Below, piece by piece: positions 17,775 through 25,177 of a stretch of 64,000 bases of DNA. Under the pieces are notes generated by a model that was not told the origin of the DNA, searched no databases, and worked only from the letters and a program-made list of their open reading frames with translations. The DNA lies in NCBI RefSeq assembly GCF_010894435.1, contig NZ_JAAIXZ010000001.1, positions 898,322 through 962,321 of the forward strand. The letters are read 5' to 3'. The position numbers and the translations under genes are program-made. Each line of letters starts with the position of its first letter. The first letter of the stretch is position 1. The stretch comes from Pyxidicoccus trucidator. Its GTDB lineage: Bacteria; Myxococcota; Myxococcia; Myxococcales; Myxococcaceae.

Positions 17775-19289
17775 ATGCCCAAGATCCGCAAAGTGCTCGT
17801 CGCCAACCGCGGCGAGATCGCCATCCGGGTGATGCGCACCTGCAAGGAACTCGGCATCGCCACCGTGGCGGTGTACTCGGAGGCGGACCGCGCCGCCCTT
17901 CACGTCCGCACCGCCGACCAGGCGTTCTTCGTGGGCCCCCCGCCCTCGCGTGAGAGCTACCTGGTGCAGCAGCGCATCATCGACGCCGCCAAGCAGGCCG
18001 GCGCGGATGCCATCCACCCCGGCTACGGCTTCCTGTCCGAGAACGCCTCCTTCGTCCGGGCGTGCGAGGCCGCCGGCATCGCCTTCATCGGCCCGCCGGC
18101 CTCCGCCATGGACGCCATGGGCGAGAAGACCCGCGCCCGCGCCAACATGATTAAAGCCGGCGTGCCCGTGGTGCCCGGCTCCACCGAGCCCTTCGCCAGC
18201 CTGGAAGAGGCGCGCGCCTACGCCCTGAAGATTGGCGTCCCCGTCATGCTCAAGGCCGCGGGCGGTGGCGGCGGCAAGGGCATGCGCAAGGTGGAGCGCG
18301 CCGAGGACTTCGACTCCTCGTGGCGCGCCGCCAAGAGCGAGGCGATGAACGCCTTCGGCAACGACGCTGTCTACATCGAGAAGTACCTGGAGAAGCCACA
18401 CCATGTGGAGATCCAGGTGTTCGCGGACCAGTACGGCAACACCATCCACCTGAACGAGCGCGAGTGCTCCGCGCAGCGCCGGCACCAGAAGGTGGTGGAG
18501 GAGACGCCCAGCCCCATCCTCACGCCGGAGATGCGCGCGAAGATGGGCGAGGTGGCGGTGAAGGCGGCCAAGGCCGTCAACTACGTGGGCGCCGGGACGG
18601 TGGAGTTCCTGGTCGACGTGCACCGCAACTTCTACTTCCTGGAGATGAACACCCGCCTCCAGGTGGAGCACCCGGTGACGGAGTGGGTGACGGGGCTGGA
18701 CCTCGTCGCCATGCAGCTTCGCGCCGCCGAGGGCGAGAAGCTCCCGCTCACCGAGGCGCCCGAGCCGCGCGGCCACTCGATTGAGGTGCGCGTGTACGCG
18801 GAGGACCCGGGCCGCAACTTCATGCCCAGCCCCGGGAAGATTACGTACCTGCGCGTGCCGGGCGGCCCCAACGTGCGCGACGACTCGGGCGTGTTCCCCG
18901 GCTACACGGTGCCCAACTTCTATGACCCGATGATTTCCAAGCTGTCCGTGTGGGCTCCCACGCGGCGCGAGGCGATTGCCCGGGCGCAGCGCGCGCTGTC
19001 CGAGTACGTGGTGAAGGGCATCACCACCAACATCCGCTACCTGAAGGCGATTCTCGCGCACCCCGAGTTCATCGAGGGCGACTACGACACCAGCTTCCTC
19101 ACCCGCGAGCACGAGACGCTGCTGGGCGTGGAGGACGCGAAGCTGAGCGAGATGGCCCTGCTGGCCAGCGCGGTGCACGCGTACCAGCGAGACCAGAAGC
19201 GCGCGAAGACGCTGCCCGCGGCCAGTGGCCAGGGCGGCGGCAATGGCGGTGTCTCCCCGTGGAAGCTGGCGCTGCGCACGCGCCGGTAG
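17775..19289 (+). CDS. accC: Acyl-CoA carboxylase biotin carboxylase subunit
   Basis: 504 residues beginning MPKIRKVLVANRGEIAIRVMRT, the invariant start of biotin carboxylases. ATP-grasp features follow in order: GYGFLSENA (about residues 78-86), GGGGGKGMR (Gly-rich ATP loop, about 161-169), NERECSAQRRHQK (near 230), EMNTRLQVEHPVTEWVTG (catalytic Glu/Asn/Arg region, near 290-310), and the C-terminal RV Y AEDPGRNF region. The protein carboxylates biotin on the separate carrier encoded next, using ATP and bicarbonate. It is a stand-alone biotin carboxylase; the carrier is not fused, unlike pccA of actinobacteria. The last 25 residues are Gly/Arg-rich, an odd short tail. Confidence 0.92.
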   Translation: MPKIRKVLVANRGEIAIRVMRTCKELGIATVAVYSEADRAALHVRTADQAFFVGPPPSRESYLVQQRIIDAAKQAGADAIHPGYGFLSENASFVRACEAAGIAFIGPPASAMDAMGEKTRARANMIKAGVPVVPGSTEPFASLEEARAYALKIGVPVMLKAAGGGGGKGMRKVERAEDFDSSWRAAKSEAMNAFGNDAVYIEKYLEKPHHVEIQVFADQYGNTIHLNERECSAQRRHQKVVEETPSPILTPEMRAKMGEVAVKAAKAVNYVGAGTVEFLVDVHRNFYFLEMNTRLQVEHPVTEWVTGLDLVAMQLRAAEGEKLPLTEAPEPRGHSIEVRVYAEDPGRNFMPSPGKITYLRVPGGPNVRDDSGVFPGYTVPNFYDPMISKLSVWAPTRREAIARAQRALSEYVVKGITTNIRYLKAILAHPEFIEGDYDTSFLTREHETLLGVEDAKLSEMALLASAVHAYQRDQKRAKTLPAASGQGGGNGGVSPWKLALRTRR

Positions 19290-19320
19290 TCCCCTCCCCT
19301 TCGAGCTCGGAAAGACCTCC

Positions 19321-19818
19321 ATGCGTTACTTCACGAAGCAGCAGGGCCAGAAGGAAGCGGTGCCGGTGGACCTGGAGCCGCTGGGCAACGACCAGTACAA
19401 GCTGACCGTCAATGGTCAGACGTACCAGGTGGACGCGCTCATGCTGGAGCACGGCACCATGACCATGCTGGTGGACGGCCAGTCCTACAGCGTCGAGTTC
19501 GAGGAGAACGGCGACGAGGTGGGCGTGCTGCTCCGCGGGCAGGTGAACCGCATCGACGTGGCGGACGAGCGCCGGCTGCGCCTGCGCGCGGGCACCGCGG
19601 CCTTCTCCGTGGAGGGCAGGCAGCTCATCACCGCGCCCATGCCCGGCAAGGTGGTGAAGGTGGGCGACGAGGTGAAGGAGGGCCAGGGGCTGGTGGTGGT
19701 GGAGGCGATGAAGATGGAGAACGAGCTCAAGAGCCCCAAGGCCGGCAAGGTGACCGAGCTGTTCGCGAAGGAAGGCACCGCCGTGGAGAACAACGCGAAG
19801 CTGGTGGTGGTGGAGTAG
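19321..19818 (+). CDS. Biotin carboxyl carrier protein of acyl-CoA carboxylase
   Basis: 165 residues from ATG (MRYFTKQQGQ); the stretch upstream in frame is the end of the accC region. The N-terminal two thirds form a beta-rich BT-like domain. The last 75 residues are the biotinyl domain: ITAPMPGKVVKVGDEVKEGQ, then VEAMKMENELKSPKAGKV, with the biotinylated Lys in EAMKME near residue 130. It shuttles carboxybiotin between the biotin carboxylase (31 bp upstream) and the carboxyltransferase. Its separate-gene state, with the BT-like arm on the carrier, is the arrangement of multi-subunit propionyl-CoA carboxylases. Confidence 0.9.
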   Translation: MRYFTKQQGQKEAVPVDLEPLGNDQYKLTVNGQTYQVDALMLEHGTMTMLVDGQSYSVEFEENGDEVGVLLRGQVNRIDVADERRLRLRAGTAAFSVEGRQLITAPMPGKVVKVGDEVKEGQGLVVVEAMKMENELKSPKAGKVTELFAKEGTAVENNAKLVVVE

Positions 19819-19861
19819 TCCGCCGGGCCTGGCAGGGCCCGGCGTCCCGACGCGCGAGGGC

Positions 19862-21190
19862 TCAGGCCCAGAGCTGCGCGGCCAGCGTGTCCACCAGCGA
19901 CGCGGCGACCTCGGGCGCGGGCATGCCAGCCTCGGTGACGAGGGCGGCGTCCAGCGGCTGGGCCACCTCCTCGCGCAGCTTCGCCACGGCCTGCTGCTGC
20001 GCGGCGCGCAGGGCCTCGCGCTCGGAGGCGGAGAGCCGCTCCCGCGCCCAGCCGTCAATGGCCCAGGACAGCTCGGCGTGCCGCGTCTCGTCCTCGGCGA
20101 TGCGCACCATGGCGCCGCGCACCTCCTCGTCCCTGGCGTGCAGGGCCTGGTGGTGCGCCACCAGCGCGCCGAACGTCTCCCGCACGCAGCCCTCCACCGC
20201 GTTGTCCAGCGCCACGTCGAAGAGGGCGCGCGGCGGCGGCGAGTCCACCTCGAGCCGCATGGGCGTCCCGCCGAAGCGACGGGCCAGCCGCGTGCTGACG
20301 TCGGTGTGCATCACCTCCTCCAGCGCGCTGACCAGCGCCGCGTCCCGCAGCGCGACGTCGGCGCCGTGCAGCTCCAGCTCCTCGCGCAGCCGCAGGAAGG
20401 CCCGGATGGAGGCGGCCTCCAGATGGGCCACCGTCGCGAAGTGGCGCCCCAGCGCGTCCGAGCAGGCGACAGGGCCCGCGTCGCGCAGGCCCACGGGCCG
20501 ACGGCCGATGGAGCAGCCCGGGTTGCCCCGCTCGAGGATGTGGCTGCGCACCTCCCGAATCTCTCCGGAGGGGGACACCTCCAGGACGAAGCGCTTCAAC
20601 GCCGTGTCCTTCCCGCAGGTATGGCCCGTGGTGCCGATGACGCTGAACGTGCCCCCGGACTCCGCCCGGACCGCGCCGCGCTCCAGGTCTTCGCACGACA
20701 GTCTGTAGCCGTCGGCGAAGGCAAGCAACGCGGCCTCCTGCGCCGTGTCGATGGTGCCCAGCAGGCTCCGAAGCGACTCCAGTGTCGAGTGGGCAGTCAC
20801 CTCGTCGCCCCGCGTCGTCGCGACGTAGTACTCCGAGCACACGTCCTCGCAGGAGCGGCGGAAGCCACTCGACGAGCGAAGGGCGCTCAGGGACGACTCG
20901 CAGGCCGCGCGGTCGGTGGCCGAGGCGCAGGACATGCCCGAGGAGGCCACGACCGACTCGGACCTGCCCTCCACGCCCCCGTTGGAGCTGACGTGCCGGA
21001 GCTGCACGAAGTCCACCGGCGCCGCCGGCGACAGCCCGCTCACCGCGAGGACGCCGCCTTCACAGGCAGGCGCGGCGTACCCCGTCAGGTCCACATCCGT
21101 GTCCCCATCACAGCCGGCAAGCAGCAGCGGCGTGGCGAGCGAGGCACGCAGGGCTCGGTTGAACAGTCGGCGCAGCGACATCGGGTGCAT
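19862..21190 (-). CDS. Ferritin-like domain lipoprotein
   Basis: 442 residues from ATG (MHPMSLRRLF), preceded by CAGGAG. The signal ends at a lipobox, LLAGC, so the protein should be lipidated at Cys and sit on a membrane. The middle has about eight Cys (SCASATDRAAC, SCEDVCSEYY). From about residue 265, ferritin-like helices carry Glu/His pairs: HLEAASIRAFLRL, EEVMHTDV, then AEDETRHAELSWAIDGW, an ExxH pattern typical of di-iron carboxylate proteins. Enzymatic or metal-storage activity is not known. Convergent with the carboxylase operon, so unlikely to be part of it. Confidence 0.75.
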   Translation of the reverse strand: MHPMSLRRLFNRALRASLATPLLLAGCDGDTDVDLTGYAAPACEGGVLAVSGLSPAAPVDFVQLRHVSSNGGVEGRSESVVASSGMSCASATDRAACESSLSALRSSSGFRRSCEDVCSEYYVATTRGDEVTAHSTLESLRSLLGTIDTAQEAALLAFADGYRLSCEDLERGAVRAESGGTFSVIGTTGHTCGKDTALKRFVLEVSPSGEIREVRSHILERGNPGCSIGRRPVGLRDAGPVACSDALGRHFATVAHLEAASIRAFLRLREELELHGADVALRDAALVSALEEVMHTDVSTRLARRFGGTPMRLEVDSPPPRALFDVALDNAVEGCVRETFGALVAHHQALHARDEEVRGAMVRIAEDETRHAELSWAIDGWARERLSASEREALRAAQQQAVAKLREEVAQPLDAALVTEAGMPAPEVAASLVDTLAAQLWA

Positions 21191-21484
21191 GGAGTGGCTC
21201 CTGCGAGAAGAGAGGTAGGTCCGCTTGAGCAACACGGATGCCAGCGCCCTGCCCCCGGAGCAGACCCTCCCCGGAGACGCGGCACCTGTGACGGAGGCGA
21301 CACCCCGGCTCAGAAATCTGACTCCCAGGCCAGCGACGCCTGCTGCTCACGACAGATTCTCAGCATTTCATGGATTCCAACAGACCCGCCTGGCCAGGAC
21401 GCCCGGCACTCAACCCCGCTTCCAGGTCCGCCAATGACATGAACCGGCATTCATGGTTCGGTCGCCGCGCGTGTCATCAGGTCG
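21191..21484. other. Divergent intergenic region, no gene seen
   Basis: About 294 bp between the lipoprotein and histidine kinase starts. It should carry promoters for both. A short inverted repeat (GAACC...GGTTC, with ATGAA...TTCAT overlapping) occurs near 21438-21457. I found no convincing ORF or sRNA here. Confidence 0.4.
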
Positions 21485-22786
21485 GTGCCCTCCAGGATGC
21501 ATGAGTCTTCCGAAGAGGAGCTGAAGCAGCTTCGGCTCCGGCAGTTCCTCCAGTGGATGTTCCCCGTCGCGGTGGGCTTCCTGCTCGTCTATGCCGTCTT
21601 CGCCTTCGTGCTGCGCAGCCCGGCGCTCACGGGCGGGATGGTGGCGGTGGGCATCTACACGGTGGCGCTCGCCTGGGCCCGCAGGCTGGCCCTTCGCGGG
21701 AGCACCGAGCGGGCAGCGTGGGTCATCGGCCATGCGCTGCTGGTGATGGTCGCCCTCGGGGCGCTGTTCCTGCACTTCCTCCATCCGGCGCTGCTCTTGA
21801 TGCCCGTCTGCGGGGTAGCGCTGGTGCTGCCATACCTGGAGCGGCCCGCGCTCGGCCGCTACATGCTGGCCGCCTTTGGCGTGGACACGTGGGTGATGGT
21901 GGTGGACGGCCTCCTGCCGCCGCTCGTCGAGCAGCCTCCGCTGCCGCTCCAGCGGTGGGTGCTCGCCGTGGCGGTGATGGCGAGCGTGGGGCTGACGCTG
22001 CGGCTGCTGGCGGTGGACTCCGCGCGGCTGCGCCGGAGCCTGAAGCTGGCGGAGCAGGCGGTGTCCACCCGGGACGAGTTCCTCTCGGTGGCCAGCCACG
22101 AGCTCAAGACGCCGCTCACGCCGCTCAGCCTCAAGCTGCAGACACTCCGGCGTGAGCTGTCGGCGTCGACGCCCCCCTCGCCACCCGAGCGCGTCCAGGC
22201 CCACCTGGACGTGGCCCAGCGGCAGGTGAAGAAGCTGGCGGAGCTGGTGGATGACCTGCTGGACGTGTCGCGCATCTCCGCGGGCCGGATGGAGTTGAAC
22301 CCCACCCGGGTGGACCTGGCGGCGGTGGTCCACGACGCGGTGGTGCGCTTCGAGCCCGAGGCGGCGCGCGTCGGGTGCGCGCTCACGCTGGAGGTGGACG
22401 GGCCGGTGATGGGACGGGTGGACCCGCTCCGCTTCGAGCAGGTGCTCGACAACCTGCTGTCCAACGCCCTGAAGTACGGCGCCGGCAAGCCCGTGCACGT
22501 GCGGCTGGAGCGCCAGGACATCCGGGCGCGACTGATTGTTCGGGACGAGGGGCTGGGCATCGCTCCCGAGGCGCTCGAGCGCATCTTCAATCGCTTCGAG
22601 CGGGCCGTGTCGGGACGTCACTTCGGCGGCCTGGGGCTGGGGCTCTACATCGTCCGGAGGATTGTCACGGCGAGTGGCGGCACCATCTCCGCGGCCAGCG
22701 TCCCGGGACAGGGCGCGACGTTCACCGTCGAGCTACCGCTGGGCGCCAGCGCCTCCCTTGTTCCGTTGGCGAGCGGCGGGCGGTAA
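21485..22786 (+). CDS. Membrane sensor histidine kinase
   Basis: 433 residues from GTG; ATG at 21497 is an alternative. Residues 15-180 hold about six hydrophobic segments, a membrane sensor input with no recognised ligand site. The transmitter has the H-box SHELKTPLTPL (phosphoacceptor His near residue 205), the N-box NLLSNALKYG (near 325), DEGLGI (G1), and FGGLGLGLYIVRRIV (G2), with HATPase_c order intact. It is an orphan: no response regulator gene lies next to it. The signal and partner cannot be inferred from the sequence. Confidence 0.88.
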   Translation: MPSRMHESSEEELKQLRLRQFLQWMFPVAVGFLLVYAVFAFVLRSPALTGGMVAVGIYTVALAWARRLALRGSTERAAWVIGHALLVMVALGALFLHFLHPALLLMPVCGVALVLPYLERPALGRYMLAAFGVDTWVMVVDGLLPPLVEQPPLPLQRWVLAVAVMASVGLTLRLLAVDSARLRRSLKLAEQAVSTRDEFLSVASHELKTPLTPLSLKLQTLRRELSASTPPSPPERVQAHLDVAQRQVKKLAELVDDLLDVSRISAGRMELNPTRVDLAAVVHDAVVRFEPEAARVGCALTLEVDGPVMGRVDPLRFEQVLDNLLSNALKYGAGKPVHVRLERQDIRARLIVRDEGLGIAPEALERIFNRFERAVSGRHFGGLGLGLYIVRRIVTASGGTISAASVPGQGATFTVELPLGASASLVPLASGGR

Positions 22787-22832
22787 GGTCCGCCCCCGCG
22801 CCATTCCCCTCCCGCGCGCCCGAGGTCATCGC

Positions 22833-23348
22833 ATGGAGATGCTCTGCACCCTTCGCAGCGCCACGGAGGCGCAGCGGAACGCCCTGCTCCAGGCCCCCGA
22901 GCGGCTGGAGGCCTTCGTCGACGACGAAGAGGACTTCGGCGATTCGAAGGGCGCGGCGTTCGTGGAGCTGGACATCGGCGAGGCCTGGCACGGCCTCCAG
23001 TACCTGCTCACCGGCACGCCCTGGGAGGGCGCCGCGCCGCTGGACTTCCTGGTGCGCGGGGGCGAGGACGTGGGGGACATCCCCTCGGACGAGGGCACGG
23101 CGCGCAGCTTCACGCCCGCACAGGTGAAGGCGCTCTCCGCGGCGCTCCAGAAGGTGTCCGAGGACACACTGCGCCGCCGGTATGACCCGGTGGAGATGCA
23201 GGCCCAGGACATCTACCCCGGCACCTGGGACGAGCCGGAAGAGGACGTGGACCCGCTGGAGGAGCTGATCTCCTACTTCGAGGAGCTCCAGAAGTTCATG
23301 GCCACCGTGGCGAAGCGCGGGGACGCGCTGCTGGTGCACATCGGCTGA
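22833..23348 (+). CDS. DUF1877 (YfbM-like) protein
   Basis: 171 residues from ATG (MEMLCTLRSAT). The order LEAFVDDEEDFGD, ELDIGEAWHGLQYLLTG, DVGDIPSDEGTARSFTPAQVKALSAAL, and a C-terminal helix with YFEELQKFMATVAKRG matches the DUF1877 family (E. coli YfbM). The function is unknown; family members are cytoplasmic and acidic. It follows the histidine kinase by 46 bp on the same strand and may be co-transcribed. Confidence 0.8.
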   Translation: MEMLCTLRSATEAQRNALLQAPERLEAFVDDEEDFGDSKGAAFVELDIGEAWHGLQYLLTGTPWEGAAPLDFLVRGGEDVGDIPSDEGTARSFTPAQVKALSAALQKVSEDTLRRRYDPVEMQAQDIYPGTWDEPEEDVDPLEELISYFEELQKFMATVAKRGDALLVHIG

Positions 23349-23354
23349 CGGGCC

Positions 23355-24131
23355 TCAGCCCATCACCAAATCGCTCCCCAGCTTCAGCACCAGCGCCAGC
23401 ACCACGCCGAGCACCACCTTGCGCACCAGCGTGTCGCCGCCCTTCACCGCGAGGTGCGCGCCGACGTACGCGCCGACGAACTGGGCGCCGGCCATGGGCA
23501 GCGCCACCTTCCACAGCACCACGCCCTTGAAGGCGAACATCGCCACCGAGGCGAGGTTGGAGGCGAAGTTCACCACCTTCGCGTCGGCGGACGCGCGCGC
23601 CAGGCCGTGGCCCAGCAGCGTGGAGAAGCCCACGATGAGGAAGGTACCCGTGCCCGGCCCGAAGAAGCCGTCATAGGCGCCGATGCCCAGCGCGATGAGC
23701 GCGCCAATCGCGTGAGCGCGGGGGCGGGGGCCGGGCTCGGGCCTGTCACCGGGGCGCGGGGCCTTGCGAAAGGTGAGGAACACCGCCACCGCGATGAGCA
23801 ACACGAGCACCAGCGGCTTGAGCACCTCCGGCTTCACCAGCAGCACCAGCCCGGCGCCCGCGAAGGCGCCCACCAGGCCGAAGGGGAACGTCACCCGCGC
23901 CAGCTTCCAGTCCACCAGCCCCGCGCGGGAGAAGCGCACCAGCGCCGCGAACGAGCCGAAGACGGACTGCCCCTTGTTGGTGCCTAGCGCCACGTGCGGC
24001 GGCAGGCCGACGGCCAGCACGGCGGGCAGGGTGATGAGCCCGCCGCCTCCGGCGATGGCGTCGACGATGCCCGCGGTGAACGCGGCCAGGCAGAGCAGGA
24101 TGATGTGCAGCGTGCTGACGTCCACGTCCAC
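23355..24131 (-). CDS. TauE/SafE-family anion permease
   Basis: 258 residues from GTG, 10 bp after GGAGG; the open frame further upstream lacks coding character. Around eight hydrophobic segments. The family motifs AGIVDAIAGGGGLITLP at the N-terminus and GAYDGFFGPGTGTFLIVGF in the second half are both clear. Members move sulfite, sulfoacetate or other organosulfur anions across the inner membrane; the substrate here is unknown. Convergent with the DUF1877 gene with 6 bp between stops. Confidence 0.85.
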   Translation of the reverse strand: MDVDVSTLHIILLCLAAFTAGIVDAIAGGGGLITLPAVLAVGLPPHVALGTNKGQSVFGSFAALVRFSRAGLVDWKLARVTFPFGLVGAFAGAGLVLLVKPEVLKPLVLVLLIAVAVFLTFRKAPRPGDRPEPGPRPRAHAIGALIALGIGAYDGFFGPGTGTFLIVGFSTLLGHGLARASADAKVVNFASNLASVAMFAFKGVVLWKVALPMAGAQFVGAYVGAHLAVKGGDTLVRKVVLGVVLALVLKLGSDLVMG

Positions 24132-24265
24132 CGGGAGCCCACCTCCGCGCGGGCGCGCCTGGGTACCACGCTCCGCGTGCGCCGTCGCGGCTGCCCGCTT
24201 CTTGCGTCGCCGCACGCCTTGGGCGTCAATGGCGGCGCGACTCCGCTTCCCTGCCCGAGGTCCCC

Positions 24266-25078
24266 GTGCTCGCTTCCCTCATCACCGTGCTGGCGCTCAC
24301 GCTGGCCTCGGCTCCGCCCTCGCAGGACCCGTCCGCGCCCACCTGCCGCTCCATCGATGGGCAGGTGTCCTGCGGCTACGGGTGCAAGTCGGACGGACAG
24401 CGGGTGCGGTGCGCGCAGACACCCCAGGGCCGCTGCCAGGTGGTGGACGGACAGGCCGTGTGCTTCGACCCGCCGGCCTACGTGCTGAAGGCGTACGGCT
24501 CGGCGCTGCCAGAGCCCCAGTGCAAGAACATCGATGGGGTGGTGGCATGTGGCTACAACTGCGCGATGCAGCCGGGCAAGGTGAAGTGCGCGAAGTCTCC
24601 GGCCGGGGTGTGCAAGGGGCGCGGTGGCGAGGTGGAGTGCTTCGACCCGCCGGCGGTGGTGTTCGCGGTGTACGGCAAGGAGACGCCCCCCGCGGACTGC
24701 CGCACCAACGGGGTGCAGCTGACGTGTGGCTATGGCTGTGTGAATGCCCCGGAGGGGGTGCGCTGCGCCCGGACGCCCGCGGGTGTGTGCAAGCTGGCCA
24801 GCGGCCGCATCACCTGCTTCGACCCGTCCCCGGCGGCGCTGTGCGCCTGGAAGCGCTCGCTGCCCACGCCCGAGTGCCGCAATAGCGAGGTGGGGCCGGT
24901 GTGCGGCTACGGGTGTACGACAGCGTTCTCGAAGTCGGACTGCGCCTCGACGCCCGCGGGGATGTGCAAGGTGTTCGATTCAGAGGTGTTCTGCTTCGAC
25001 CCGCCCGCCGAGCAGCAGGCGGATGCCGCGTGCCTGGCGGCGCTGGGGCTGGCGGCGCTGGACGGCGCGACGCCCTGA
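24266..25078 (+). CDS. Secreted protein of four six-Cys repeats
   Basis: 270 residues from GTG behind GAGG, with a signal peptide (MLASLITVLALTLASA). The mature protein is four repeats of about 58 residues, each of the pattern C, 8-9 residues, CGYxC, about 8, C, 7-8, C, 8, CFDP. Six Cys per repeat suggests three disulphides each. No enzyme motif. Similar Cys-repeat secreted proteins occur in myxobacteria, but I cannot assign a function. Divergent from the TauE-like gene. Confidence 0.7.
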   Translation: MLASLITVLALTLASAPPSQDPSAPTCRSIDGQVSCGYGCKSDGQRVRCAQTPQGRCQVVDGQAVCFDPPAYVLKAYGSALPEPQCKNIDGVVACGYNCAMQPGKVKCAKSPAGVCKGRGGEVECFDPPAVVFAVYGKETPPADCRTNGVQLTCGYGCVNAPEGVRCARTPAGVCKLASGRITCFDPSPAALCAWKRSLPTPECRNSEVGPVCGYGCTTAFSKSDCASTPAGMCKVFDSEVFCFDPPAEQQADAACLAALGLAALDGATP

Positions 25079-25177
25079 CGCGGAATACGGGCATCCCGCC
25101 CGGTCGTCTGCTTTGAGACACCCGGGGACAGCGGTAGGGTTCTCCTTTCTCGCAACCTCTTCGGAGTCGAGCGGCGC

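Noticed and set aside
21225-21437. 70-codon open frame before the histidine kinase
   Set aside because: No ribosome site, no recognisable features, and low-quality composition; likely chance in the divergent promoter region.
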